DNA of 64,000 bases, taken from Actinomycetospora lemnae (lineage in GTDB: Bacteria; Actinomycetota; Actinomycetes; Mycobacteriales; Pseudonocardiaceae). Each line of letters opens with the position of its first letter. Positions within the stretch are counted from its first letter, which is position 1. The stretch covers positions 1 to 64,000 of the forward strand of contig NZ_JAQZAO010000003.1 in NCBI RefSeq assembly GCF_028737315.1, written 5' to 3'. Shown here one piece after another: positions 18,250 to 26,146 of the stretch. Made by a program: the position numbers and the translations under genes. The notes beneath the pieces are model-generated. The model made no database searches, had not been told where the DNA came from, and saw only the letters and a list, made by a program, of their open reading frames with translations.

Positions 18250-18809
18250 GGGTCTGCGTCTTCTGCGCGTCGGGACCCGTGCCCGAGGCGGCGATCGCGC
18301 TGGCCGGCGAGGTGGGCGCCGCGATCGCCGCGCGGGGCTGGAGCCTCGTCTCGGGCGGTGGACGGGTCTCGATGATGGGTGCCGTCGCCCGCGCCGCGCG
18401 GGAGGGCGGGGCCCGCACGGTCGGGGTCATCCCCGAGGCGCTCGTGGCGCTCGAGGTCGCCGACGACCAGTGCGACGAGCTCGTCGTCGTCGGCGACATG
18501 CGCACCCGCAAGGCCGAGATGGACGCCCGCAGCGACGCGGTGCTCGCCCTGCCCGGCGGGCTCGGCACGCTCGAGGAGCTGTTCGAGGCCTGGACGTCGC
18601 ACGCGCTGGGGATGCACGCCAAGCCGGTGGTCGTGCTCGACCCCGACGGCCACTACGACCCGCTCTTCGCCTGGCTCGAGGACCTGCGCGGCACCGGGTT
18701 CGTCACGGCCCGGGGCATGTCGGGGGTCGTGCGCACGACGACCGTGGCGACCGCCCTCGACGCGCTCGACCCGGCCCGCACCCCGCGGGCCGTGTCAGGA
18801 TCGGGGTGA
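18246..18809 (+). CDS. LOG family protein, second copy
   Basis: This is a second, shorter LOG-type protein (187 residues) without the long N-terminal extension. It starts VCVFCASGPVPEAA, with the motifs SGGGRVSMMGAVA and PGGLGTLEELFEAW; RKAEMDARSDAVLAL is also typical. Compared with the upstream copy it looks closer to the canonical cytokinin-activating LOG proteins. GTG 18246 overlaps the upstream stop (GTGA), and its TGA overlaps the ATG of folP2 by one base, so all three genes are coupled. Confidence 0.9.
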   Translation: MRVCVFCASGPVPEAAIALAGEVGAAIAARGWSLVSGGGRVSMMGAVARAAREGGARTVGVIPEALVALEVADDQCDELVVVGDMRTRKAEMDARSDAVLALPGGLGTLEELFEAWTSHALGMHAKPVVVLDPDGHYDPLFAWLEDLRGTGFVTARGMSGVVRTTTVATALDALDPARTPRAVSGSG

Positions 18810-19681
18810 TGACCACCCCTCGGCCGGCGCGGCCCCTGCTGCCCGCGGACGGGCGCGTGGCGGTGATGGCGATCGTCAACCGCACCCCGGACTCGTTCTA
18901 CGACCGCGGCGCCGCCTGGGACCCGTCGGCGGCGCTCGACGCGGTGGACCGCGTGGTGGCGGAGGGCGCGGACGTCGTCGACGTCGGCGGGGTCAAGGCC
19001 GGCCCCGGGCCCGGGGTGGACGTCGCGGAGGAGCTCCGCCGGGTGCTGCCGACCGTCGCCGCCGTGCGCGAGCGCCACCCGGACGTCCCGATCAGCGTCG
19101 ACACCTGGCGGGCAGAGGTGGCGCGCGAGGTCTGCGCGGCCGGCGCGGACCTCATCAACGACACGTGGGCGGGGGTCGACCCGAAGCTGGGCGAGGTGGC
19201 CGCCGAGTTCGGCGCCGGGATCGTCTGCTCGCACACCGGCGGCGCGGTGCCCCGGACCCGCCCGCACCGCGTGCGCTACACCGACGTCGTCGCCGACGTG
19301 GTCGCCGAGGTCGAGCGGCAGGCGCGGGCACACGAGCGCGCGGGCGTCGACCCGTCGCGGATCCTCGTCGACCCGACCCACGACTTCGGCAAGAACACCT
19401 TCCACGGCCTGGAGCTGCTGCGCCGCCTCGACGAGCTCGTCGCGCTCGGGCGCCCGGTGCTCATGGCCCTGTCGAACAAGGACTTCGTCGGCGAGACCCT
19501 CGGCACCACCGAGGTCACCGAGCGCCTCGAGGGCACGCTCGCCGCGACGGCCGTGGCGGCGTGGGCGGGCGCGCGGATGTTCCGCGCGCACGAGGTGGCG
19601 GCCACACGCCGGGTCGTCGACATGGTGTCGGCGATCCGCGGCGACCGCGCCCCGGTCCGGACCGTGCGGGCGCTGGCATGA
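18809..19681 (+). CDS. folP2: Dihydropteroate synthase homolog FolP2
   Basis: This is a TIM-barrel dihydropteroate synthase-like protein (290 residues). MAIVNRTPDSFYDRG is the family start motif, SVDTWRAEVAREV the second conserved strand, and ILVDPTHDFGKNT the third. Its place next to gpgS marks it as the FolP2 paralog; mycobacterial FolP2 is reported not to replace FolP1 in folate synthesis, so its real substrate is unclear. Its TGA lies inside the ATG of a 13-codon ORF that leads into gpgS. Confidence 0.88.
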   Translation: MTTPRPARPLLPADGRVAVMAIVNRTPDSFYDRGAAWDPSAALDAVDRVVAEGADVVDVGGVKAGPGPGVDVAEELRRVLPTVAAVRERHPDVPISVDTWRAEVAREVCAAGADLINDTWAGVDPKLGEVAAEFGAGIVCSHTGGAVPRTRPHRVRYTDVVADVVAEVERQARAHERAGVDPSRILVDPTHDFGKNTFHGLELLRRLDELVALGRPVLMALSNKDFVGETLGTTEVTERLEGTLAATAVAAWAGARMFRAHEVAATRRVVDMVSAIRGDRAPVRTVRALA

Positions 19682-19719
19682 CGGTGCGCTGCTCACAGGC
19701 GCCGGAGGCGCACCGGTGA
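19678..19719 (+). CDS. 13-codon bridging ORF between folP2 and gpgS
   Basis: ATG 19678 overlaps the folP2 stop (ATGA), and its TGA at 19717-19719 overlaps the gpgS GTG (GTGA). The peptide has 13 residues, beginning MTVRCS. The frame exactly spans the gap, so ribosomes finishing folP2 could hand over to gpgS in two steps. The ORF contains the inverted repeat CGGTGCGC/GCGCACCG (19682-19689/19708-19715). It may have no function as a peptide. Confidence 0.4.
   Translation: MTVRCSQAPEAHR
19698..19714. repeat. 17-bp repeat shared with rsgA
   Basis: GGCGCCGGAGGCGCACC occurs here between folP2 and gpgS, and identically at 32436-32452 inside rsgA, where it codes part of an atypical loop. Confidence 0.5.
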
Positions 19720-20672
19720 GGAACGGGACCGAGGACTGGTTCGCGCGCCGGACCTGGGCGCACCCGGACTGGACCGCCGAGGCGCTCACCGCCGCCAAGC
19801 GCGGGCGCACGGTGTCGGTGGTGCTGCCCGCGCTCGACGAGGAGGCGACGGTCGGCGGGGTCGTGGCGGCGGTGCGCCCGCTGCTCGGCACGCTGGTCGA
19901 CGAGCTCGTCGTCGTCGACTCCGGCTCCACCGACGCCACCGCCGAGCGGGCCCGCGCGGCCGGCGCCCGGGTCGTGGCGCGCGACGCGGTCCTGCCCGAC
20001 GTCCCGGTCCGGCCGGGCAAGGGCGAGGTGCTGTGGCGCTCGCTGGCCGCGACGTCGGGGGACCTCGTCGTCTTCCTCGACTCCGACCTCGTCGACCTCG
20101 GCCCCGACTTCGTCACCCACCTGCTCGGCCCGCTGCTGACCGTCGACGGGGTCGCGCTGGTCAAGGGCTTCTACCACCGGCCGCTACGGCTTCCGCTTGC
20201 TGGGATGGCGGACCACGACGCGGCCCTGACGGGCGGGGGACGGGTCACCGAGCTCACCGCGCGCCCCGCGCTCGCAGCCCTGCGCCCCGAGCTCGCCGGC
20301 GTGGTGCAGCCCCTCGGCGGCGAGTACGCCGCCACCCGCGAGCTGCTCGAGTCGCTGCCGTTCGCCGCCGGCTACGGCGTCGAGATCGGCCTGCTGCTCG
20401 ACACCCACCGCGAGCGGGGCCTCGACGCGATCGCGCAGGTCGACCTCGGCGTGCGCAAGCACCGCCACCGCAGCCTGCGCGCCCTCGGCGCCACGGCCGC
20501 CGAGGTGCTCGACGCCGTCCTGCGCCGCTGCGTCCCCGGCCATCCCGGCAGCGACCCGCTCACCCAGTTCGTCCCCGTGGACGGTGACTGGCTCCCCGAC
20601 GAGCAGGCCGTCGCCACCACCGACCGCCCGCCGCTGGCGTCGCTCACGACACGACGCGCCACCGGGAGCTGA
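19716..20672 (+). CDS. gpgS: Glucosyl-3-phosphoglycerate synthase (GpgS)
   Basis: This is a GT81 retaining glycosyltransferase (318 residues) that makes glucosyl-3-phosphoglycerate, the first step toward glucosylglycerate or methylglucose lipopolysaccharide. VVLPALDEEATVGGVV is the NDP-sugar binding start, FLDSDLVD contains the metal-binding DSD, and TGGGRVTELTARP, QPLGGEYAATRELL and GYGVEIGLLLD match the family closely. The stretch between RPL and TGGG is slightly longer than I expect and its DNA is locally less GC-rich. GTG 19716 is set by the coupling overlap. Confidence 0.95.
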   Translation: MRNGTEDWFARRTWAHPDWTAEALTAAKRGRTVSVVLPALDEEATVGGVVAAVRPLLGTLVDELVVVDSGSTDATAERARAAGARVVARDAVLPDVPVRPGKGEVLWRSLAATSGDLVVFLDSDLVDLGPDFVTHLLGPLLTVDGVALVKGFYHRPLRLPLAGMADHDAALTGGGRVTELTARPALAALRPELAGVVQPLGGEYAATRELLESLPFAAGYGVEIGLLLDTHRERGLDAIAQVDLGVRKHRHRSLRALGATAAEVLDAVLRRCVPGHPGSDPLTQFVPVDGDWLPDEQAVATTDRPPLASLTTRRATGS

Positions 20673-20709
20673 CGGGCGGTAGCCGGCAGGGCGTGTCGGG
20701 GCGGGCACC

Positions 20710-20715
20710 TACGAT
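20710..20715 (+). promoter_or_regulatory. -10 element of a likely leaderless DivIVA-like gene
   Basis: TACGAT is followed after 7 nt by ATG 20723. Confidence 0.5.
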
Positions 20716-20722
20716 CGGGGGC

Positions 20723-21280
20723 ATGGGCAGCGCGCTGGTGTACGTCATCGTGGTCGGCCTCGTGGCCGCCGCGGTCTACCTGCTCGCCGCCTTCGTCTTC
20801 GGCCGGGGCGAGGAGCTGGCCCCGATGCCGCCCGGCGCCACGCCGACGCGGCTGCCCGCGCGCGACCTCACGGGCGGTGACGTGCGCGACCTGCGCTTCC
20901 AGCAGACCCTGCGCGGCTACAAGTGCAGCGAGGTCGACTGGGCGCTCGAGCGCCTCGCGGCCGAGGTCGACGCCCTGCGGGCCCGTGTCGAGGCGATGGA
21001 GGGCGGTGCTCCTGGCGCTCCCGGATCGCCCGACGCCGGCCCGCCGGTCGAGCCCGCGACGGTGGTGCGCACGAACGGCCACGGCCGATCCGGGGCCGAC
21101 GGGCTCGACGACCCGACGCCCACCGACCCGACGGTCAGGGCGGGCACAGCTGGCACGGCGGGCACAGTGAGCACGGCGGGATCGGTGGGGACGGTCGGGA
21201 CCGCGGCCGGCGGTGACGCACCCGGCGCGTCGTCGGGCGCGCTGCGGGGAACGTCCGGCGTCGACGGCCCGCGGCGCTGA
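20723..21280 (+). CDS. Membrane-anchored DivIVA-domain protein (Rv1209-like)
   Basis: A single N-terminal membrane segment (residues 4-26, LVYVIVVGLVAAAVYLLAAF) is followed by a short DivIVA-type motif, FQQTLRGYKCSEVDWALERL, and a coiled-coil start (185 residues). The rest is a low-complexity Gly/Ala/Thr/Val tail with GTxGTxGT-like repeats, encoded by degenerate GC-rich repeats near 21140-21210. DivIVA-type motifs often sense curved membrane or recruit growth-zone proteins, but no role is known here. The same kind of gene lies between gpgS and tag in M. tuberculosis. Confidence 0.8.
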   Translation: MGSALVYVIVVGLVAAAVYLLAAFVFGRGEELAPMPPGATPTRLPARDLTGGDVRDLRFQQTLRGYKCSEVDWALERLAAEVDALRARVEAMEGGAPGAPGSPDAGPPVEPATVVRTNGHGRSGADGLDDPTPTDPTVRAGTAGTAGTVSTAGSVGTVGTAAGGDAPGASSGALRGTSGVDGPRR

Positions 21281-21311
21281 GCGGCGGGGGAGCGGCGAGC
21301 GGGGAGCGGAC

Positions 21312-21779
21312 ATGGCGCGGCGCGAGATCACGGTGTCGGTGGACGTCGACGCCCCGGTCGAGACGGTGTGGCACGAGGTCACCGACTGGGAGTCCCAGGG
21401 CGAGTGGATGCTGGGGACGTCGGTCAAGGTCACGCGCGGCGACGGCACGAGCATCGGCTCGGAGCTGGCCGCGACCACGGGTGTGGGTCCGCTCGGGGTC
21501 ACCGACACCATGGAGATCGTCGGCTGGGACCCGCCGCACCGGGCCACCGTCCGGCACACCGGTCACGTCGTGCGGGGCAGCGGTGTCTTCACCGTCCTGG
21601 AACGGAGGGGCGACGACGGGCGCGAGGCGGCGACGTTCGTGTGGAGCGAGCAGCTCGACCTGCCGCTCGGCCCCCTCGGGGCGCTCGGCTGGCCGGTGGT
21701 CAAGCCGGCGTTCGCCTGGGGTCTGCAGCGGTCGCTGCAGGAGCTTGCCCGCCGCTGCGAGCGGGACGTGGCACCGTGA
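21312..21779 (+). CDS. SRPBCC family (START-like) protein
   Basis: This is a small helix-grip fold protein (155 residues), likely binding a hydrophobic ligand. The start REITVSVDVDAPVETVWHEV is the typical polyketide-cyclase/SRPBCC opening, and VVKPAFAWGLQRSLQELARR is the C-terminal helix that closes the cavity. ATG 21312 follows GGGGAGCGGAC. The ligand is unknown. It is co-directional with tag 66 nt downstream. Confidence 0.82.
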   Translation: MARREITVSVDVDAPVETVWHEVTDWESQGEWMLGTSVKVTRGDGTSIGSELAATTGVGPLGVTDTMEIVGWDPPHRATVRHTGHVVRGSGVFTVLERRGDDGREAATFVWSEQLDLPLGPLGALGWPVVKPAFAWGLQRSLQELARRCERDVAP

Positions 21780-21845
21780 GGGCCCGGTGAGGAACACGGC
21801 GAGGAGCACGGGTGGTGCCACGGTGAGCGCCCGGTGGAGAGCCCG

Positions 21846-22481
21846 GTGACCGCCGTGCTGACCGCCGTCGTCGGTGCCGACGGCGTGGGGCGCTGCCCGT
21901 GGGGCGCCGGGGACGGGCTGCTGGCGGAGTACCACGACACCGAGTGGGGGCGGGAGCTGCGCGGCCGCGACGCGCTCTACGAGCGGATCAGCCTCGAGGC
22001 GTTCCAGTCGGGGCTCTCGTGGCTCGTGGTCCTGCGCAAGCGGCCCGCGTTCCGAGCGGCGTTCGCGGGGTTCGACCCGGAGGCCGTGGCCCGTTTCGGC
22101 GACGACGACGTGGCGCGCCTGCTCGCCGACGCCGGCATCGTCCGCAACCGGGCGAAGATCGAGGCCACCATCGAGAACGCCCGCGCCGTCCTGGGGCTCG
22201 CCGAGCGCGACGAGGACCTCGACACGCTGCTCTGGTCGTTCGCCCCGCCTCCGCGCCCCGCGCCGCCGAGCTTCGCCGACGTCCCCGCGACCACACCGGA
22301 GTCGACGGCGATGGCGAAGGCGCTGCGGGCCCGCGGCTTCCGGTTCGTGGGCCCGACGACGTGCTACGCCCTGATGCAGGCGACCGGCATGGTCGACGAC
22401 CACGTGGCCGGATGCTTCCGCGCGGCGGGGGCCGGGAACGGCACGGGAACAGCCCTGACCGGGGAGGACACGCCCGGATGA
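21846..22481 (+). CDS. tag: DNA-3-methyladenine glycosylase I
   Basis: This base-excision repair glycosylase removes 3-methyladenine (211 residues). GRCPWGAGDGLLAEYHDTEWGR is the family N-terminal signature (shown in part), then EAFQSGLSWLVVLRKRPAFR. The zinc-binding C-terminus is seen in GPTTCYALMQATGMVDDHV. I chose GTG 21846 with GGAG at 21836; GTG 21834 is in frame too. The same order gpgS, DivIVA-like, tag, DUF3117 occurs in M. tuberculosis. Confidence 0.93.
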   Translation: MTAVLTAVVGADGVGRCPWGAGDGLLAEYHDTEWGRELRGRDALYERISLEAFQSGLSWLVVLRKRPAFRAAFAGFDPEAVARFGDDDVARLLADAGIVRNRAKIEATIENARAVLGLAERDEDLDTLLWSFAPPPRPAPPSFADVPATTPESTAMAKALRARGFRFVGPTTCYALMQATGMVDDHVAGCFRAAGAGNGTGTALTGEDTPG

Positions 22482-22607
22482 TCGCTCCGGTGTCGTGCCG
22501 GTCGGGACCATAGGGAAGAATCGTCGCCTGTCACACGGCGCTCGCTCCCGGTCGTCCCTTCGGGCGACGGGAGGGCGAAGACGACCAGTTCGTGGAGGGA
22601 GCACGCT

Positions 22608-22775
22608 ATGGCGGCCATGAAGCCCCGGACCGGTGACGGTCCCCTCGAGGTCACCAAGGAGGGGCGCGGCATCGTGATGCGCGTGCCGCTCGAAGGTGGG
22701 GGGCGCCTCGTCGTCGAGATGACGGCGGACGAGGCGGGCGACCTGCGGGAGGCCCTGCAGGGCGTGGTCGGCTGA
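22608..22775 (+). CDS. DUF3117 small protein
   Basis: This 55-residue protein begins AAMKPRTGDGPLEVTKEGRG and contains RLVVEMTADEAGDLREAL, a close match to the DUF3117 family found downstream of tag in many actinobacteria (Rv1211 in M. tuberculosis). Function is unknown; the pattern of alternating strands suggests a small beta-rich fold. ATG 22608 follows GGAGGGA at 22594-22600. The 5' region contains a GC-rich hairpin closed by CCC-TTCG-GGG-like pairing near 22555-22570. Confidence 0.9.
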   Translation: MAAMKPRTGDGPLEVTKEGRGIVMRVPLEGGGRLVVEMTADEAGDLREALQGVVG

Positions 22776-22831
22776 GCACCTCGACGCCCGCCGGGCCGGA
22801 CGGCGCCGCCGGGGCGAGCAGCGAGGGTGCC

Positions 22832-24487
22832 GTGGACGCGGCCTTCGCCGCCCCGGCGCTGCCCACCCCGCTCGCCGTCCTCACCCCCGAGACGCCCGCC
22901 GGCGCCGTCGCCGTGCTGCGCTGGCGACGGCGCGACGGGCGCACCCCCGACGACGACACCGACAGCAGCACCGCCGACGGCGGCGCCCGCGGTGACGACC
23001 GCAGTGACGACCCCGGCGGCAGCGAGACCGGCGGCAGCGAGACCGGCACCAGCGCGACCGACAGCAGCGAGACCGACAGCAGCGAGACCGACAGCAGCGA
23101 GACCGACGAGGCGGCCACCCCGGTCGTCGAGGGCGCCCCGCCCGGCTGGCGACCGTCGGCCGGCGCCGTGGTCGCGCTGCCCGGCGAGCCCCCGGCGAGC
23201 TGGCTCGTCGGGGTCGGCGAGGGCCGCGCCCGCGACTGGCGCTCCGCCGGCGCGGCGGCGGTCCGCGCGGTCCGGGACGCGCCCCCGCACGCCCTCGGCG
23301 ACGCGGTGGCCGACGGCACCCGCAGCGCGCTCCTGCGCCCGGACCGCGACGAGGACCGTCCCGCCACCGCCGACGACTGGGCCGCGCTGGCCATCGGCGT
23401 CGTCCTCGGCTCGCACCGCTTCACCGTCCGCCCCGACGGCGCCGCGCCGCGGGTGCGCGTGCACCTCGACGTCCCCGCCGAGCACCACGACGCCGTCGAG
23501 CGCGCCGTGGAGCTCGCCACCGCGACCGCCCGGGCCCGCGACCTCGCGGACACGCCCTCGGGCGCCAAGTCGCCGGCCTGGTTCGCCGCCACGGCCGGCG
23601 AGCTCGTTGCCGACGCCCGCGGCCTCGAGGTCACCGTGCGGGACGAGGACTGGCTCGCCGCGGAGGGCTTCGGCGGCGTGCTCGCCGTCGGCGGCGGCTC
23701 CTCACGCCCGCCGCGGCTGCTGGAGCTGTCCTGGTCGCCGCCCGACGCCGACCCCGCCGCCGGGCACGTCGTGCTCGTCGGCAAGGGGATCACGTTCGAC
23801 ACGGGCGGTATCTCGATCAAGCCGAACGCCGGCATGGCGGACATGCGCACCGACTGCGCCGGCGGCGCCGCGGTCGTCGCCGCCCTGCGGGCGCTGGCCC
23901 GGCTGCGCGTGCCGGTGCGGGTGACCGGGCTCGTCCCGCTCGCCGAGAACCACGTCTCGGGCTCGTCGTACCGCCCCGGCGACCTCGTGCGCCACCGCGG
24001 TGGCACCACCACCGAGGTCACCAACACCGACGCCGAGGGCCGCATGGTCCTCGCCGACGCGATCGCCTATGCGCTCGAGGTGCTCGGGCCCGACGTCGTC
24101 GTCGACGTCGCCACGCTGACCGGGGCGATGAAGGTCGCGCTCGGCGTGCGCACGGGCGGGGTGTTCGCGAGCGACCCGGCCCTGCGCGCCGCGATCGTCG
24201 ACGCCGGCGCGGCGACGGGGGAGGCGTGGTGGCCGATGCCCCTGTCGGCCGACCTCGACCCCGACGTCGACTCCACCATCGCCGACGTCCGTCAGGCGCC
24301 CGGCGGCCCCGGCGGCATCGCGGCGGCCCTGTTCCTGCGCCGCTTCACCGACGGGCAGCCCTGGGCGCACCTCGACATCGCCGGCCCCGCGCGCTGCGAC
24401 AGCCCGCACGAGGAGGTCGCCAAGGGCGCCACGGGCTTCGCCGCCCGGACGCTGGTCGAGTTCGTCGCCGGACGCGCCGGGAGCTAG
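22832..24487 (+). CDS. M17 family leucyl aminopeptidase with an acidic repeat insert
   Basis: This is a cytosolic two-metal aminopeptidase (551 residues). The catalytic domain has VLVGKGITFDTGGISIKP (K318, D323, K330) and NTDAEGRM, the signature that holds the second metal ligands; an aspartate-rich, Ala/Gly-rich C-terminus follows. The N-terminal domain is unusual: residues 36-94 form a Ser/Asp/Glu/Thr-rich insertion coded by a tandem repeat. It lies downstream of DUF3117 and ends in a CTAG stop overlap with the convergent methyltransferase. The metal ligands are intact, so it should be active. Confidence 0.9.
   Translation: MDAAFAAPALPTPLAVLTPETPAGAVAVLRWRRRDGRTPDDDTDSSTADGGARGDDRSDDPGGSETGGSETGTSATDSSETDSSETDSSETDEAATPVVEGAPPGWRPSAGAVVALPGEPPASWLVGVGEGRARDWRSAGAAAVRAVRDAPPHALGDAVADGTRSALLRPDRDEDRPATADDWAALAIGVVLGSHRFTVRPDGAAPRVRVHLDVPAEHHDAVERAVELATATARARDLADTPSGAKSPAWFAATAGELVADARGLEVTVRDEDWLAAEGFGGVLAVGGGSSRPPRLLELSWSPPDADPAAGHVVLVGKGITFDTGGISIKPNAGMADMRTDCAGGAAVVAALRALARLRVPVRVTGLVPLAENHVSGSSYRPGDLVRHRGGTTTEVTNTDAEGRMVLADAIAYALEVLGPDVVVDVATLTGAMKVALGVRTGGVFASDPALRAAIVDAGAATGEAWWPMPLSADLDPDVDSTIADVRQAPGGPGGIAAALFLRRFTDGQPWAHLDIAGPARCDSPHEEVAKGATGFAARTLVEFVAGRAGS
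23017..23108 (+). repeat. 15-bp tandem repeat inside the aminopeptidase gene
   Basis: Units of AGCGAGACCGACAGC and near variants are repeated about five to six times, coding SETDS/SETGG blocks. The last three units are identical, which suggests recent slippage. The unit length keeps the reading frame, so copy number can vary without breaking the gene. Confidence 0.75.
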
Positions 24488-25260
24488 CGCCGCGCGGCGC
24501 AGAGCAGGCCCTCGGCCACCGGCAGCAGCAGGGGCACCAGGCGTTCGTCCTCCCGCACGAGGCGCACGGTCTCGCGCAGCGCGCCGGCGACGGCCTCGCG
24601 GCGCACCGGGTCGGCGACGCGGCCGGACCACAGGACGTCGTCGACGACCACCACCCCGCCCGGGCGCAGCAGCCGCAACGACGCCTCGAGGTCGCGGGGG
24701 AACTCGGTGGTGACACCGTCGACGACGACGAGGTCGTAGCCGGCGTCGGAGAGCCGGGGGAGCACCTGGCGCGACGTGCCCTTGATCATGCGCACACGGT
24801 TCGCCGCGAACCCCGCCTCGACGCACGCCGCGCGGGCCCGGACCTGGCGGTCGCCGTCGGGGTCGATGGTGGTCAGCAGGCCGTCGGACGGCATCCCGCG
24901 CAGGAGGGCGACGGTGCCGAGGCCCAGGCCGGTGCCGATCTCGACCACCGCACGTGCCCGCGTCGACGCCGCGAGGAACGTCAGCGCCGCGGCGGTGGCG
25001 GGCGCGACGGCCACGACGCCCTCGGCGGCGGAGCGCTCGCGCAGGTCGGCGAGCAGCTCGTCCTCGGCGAGGAACGCCTCCGCCCGCTCGGCGAGCCGGG
25101 TCCGCGCGCGGGCGCGCACGGCCTCGGCGTCGGGCTCCGGGGCGTCGCCGACGGCCACAGGACCGGTCGGGGCCTCGGGGGTGCGCCGGACGGCCCGCAG
25201 CGGGCGGGACGAGCCGCGCACGCCCCCGCCCCCGCGCCCCCCGGGGCGTCCCGTCGCCAT
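24484..25260 (-). CDS. O-methyltransferase-type SAM methyltransferase (Rv1220c-like)
   Basis: This is a class I SAM-dependent methyltransferase of the caffeoyl-CoA O-methyltransferase type (258 residues). Motif I is VVEIGTGLGLGTVALL, followed by LLTTIDPDGDRQ (acidic residue for SAM), YDLVVVDG and RLLRPGGVVVVDDVLWSG. The first 40 residues are Arg/Gly-rich and look disordered. The position upstream of and divergent from sigE is conserved in Mycobacterium (Rv1220c). The substrate is unknown. Its stop shares the tetranucleotide CTAG with the stop of the aminopeptidase. Confidence 0.87.
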   Translation of the reverse strand: MATGRPGGRGGGGVRGSSRPLRAVRRTPEAPTGPVAVGDAPEPDAEAVRARARTRLAERAEAFLAEDELLADLRERSAAEGVVAVAPATAAALTFLAASTRARAVVEIGTGLGLGTVALLRGMPSDGLLTTIDPDGDRQVRARAACVEAGFAANRVRMIKGTSRQVLPRLSDAGYDLVVVDGVTTEFPRDLEASLRLLRPGGVVVVDDVLWSGRVADPVRREAVAGALRETVRLVREDERLVPLLLPVAEGLLCAARR

Positions 25261-25389
25261 TCGAGCAGGCTAGATCGCGTGGACGCTCCCGGGCGGCGTG
25301 CCGCGCCGACACGCCGCCGACACGGTCGGGGTGAGGGACGCGTCACCGCCCCGTCCGGAAACTCAGGGGTCTCTCAGGCCGACCTCACC

Positions 25390-25405
25390 CCCGTGACATC
25401 ACGGG
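25390..25405. promoter_or_regulatory. Perfect palindrome upstream of sigE
   Basis: CCCGTGA (25390-25396) and TCACGGG (25399-25405) form a 7-2-7 perfect inverted repeat about 76 bp before the sigE start. The size and symmetry fit a dimeric regulator. Confidence 0.5.
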
Positions 25406-25480
25406 CCGCCACAGTGGTGGCCAGGTCGCCGGGCACCCCCGACCGGCGCCGCCCCGACGAGCCGAGGAGCGCGCCCGCCG

Positions 25481-26146
25481 ATGCCCGACCGACCCGTCCC
25501 CGCCGCCGACACCGCCTCCCCCGGTCCGGTGGGCGGCTCGGCGACGGCCCTGCTCGAGCGCCCGGAGGACAGCACCACGACCGAGCCGTTCGCCGACGCC
25601 GCCGACGCCTGGGTGCCCCCGACCTGGGACGACGTCGTGCGCCAGCACGCCGACCGGGTCTACCGCCTCGCCTACCGCCTGACCGGCGACGCCCACGACG
25701 CCGAGGACCTCACGCAGGAGACGTTCATCCGCGTGTTCCGGTCCCTCGCCGGCTACAAGCCCGGCACGTTCGAGGGCTGGCTGCACCGCATCACCACGAA
25801 CCTCTTCCTCGACATGGTCCGCCGCCGCGCCCGCCTGCGCATGGAGGGCCTGCCCGAGGACACCGACCGCCTGCCCGGCGGCGGCCCCGACCCGGAGCAG
25901 GTCTGGTCCGACGCCCACCTCGACCCCGACCTGCAGGCCGCGCTCGACGCCCTCGCGCCCGAGTTCCGCGCCGCCGTCGTGCTCTGCGACGTGGAAGGTC
26001 TCTCGTACGAGGAGATCGCGGCGACCCTCGGTGTCAAACTGGGGACCGTGCGAAGCCGCATCCACCGCGGGCGCCAGTCGCTGCGCGCCGCCCTCGAGTC
26101 CCGTGCCGCCGACCGGGTCGGCGCCGGCCCACGGCGGTCCTCGTGA
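25481..26146 (+). CDS. sigE: ECF sigma factor SigE
   Basis: This is an extracytoplasmic-function sigma factor (221 residues) for envelope stress. Region 2 is [19 protein letters not shown] with [12 protein letters not shown]; region 4 carries the DNA-binding helix [20 protein letters not shown]. The first 45 residues are an extension typical of SigE. ATG 25481 follows GAGGAGCGCGCCCGCCG. It is the first gene of sigE-rseA followed by htrA and tatB, the conserved actinobacterial order. A GGAAAC element near 25366 could be an ECF -35 but has no clear partner. Confidence 0.94.
   Translation: MPDRPVPAADTASPGPVGGSATALLERPEDSTTTEPFADAADAWVPPTWDDVVRQHADRVYRLAYRLTGDAHDAEDLTQETFIRVFRSLAGYKPGTFEGWLHRITTNLFLDMVRRRARLRMEGLPEDTDRLPGGGPDPEQVWSDAHLDPDLQAALDALAPEFRAAVVLCDVEGLSYEEIAATLGVKLGTVRSRIHRGRQSLRAALESRAADRVGAGPRRSS

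Noticed and set aside
20179-20218. Possible foreign insertion in gpgS where DNA is locally less GC-rich
   Set aside because: The loop is only slightly longer than in other GpgS proteins as I recall them, and no second copy of the sequence was found.
25366-25400. ECF-type (SigE) autoregulated promoter from GGAAAC upstream of sigE
   Set aside because: No convincing -10 partner at the right spacing; the -35 match alone is too weak.
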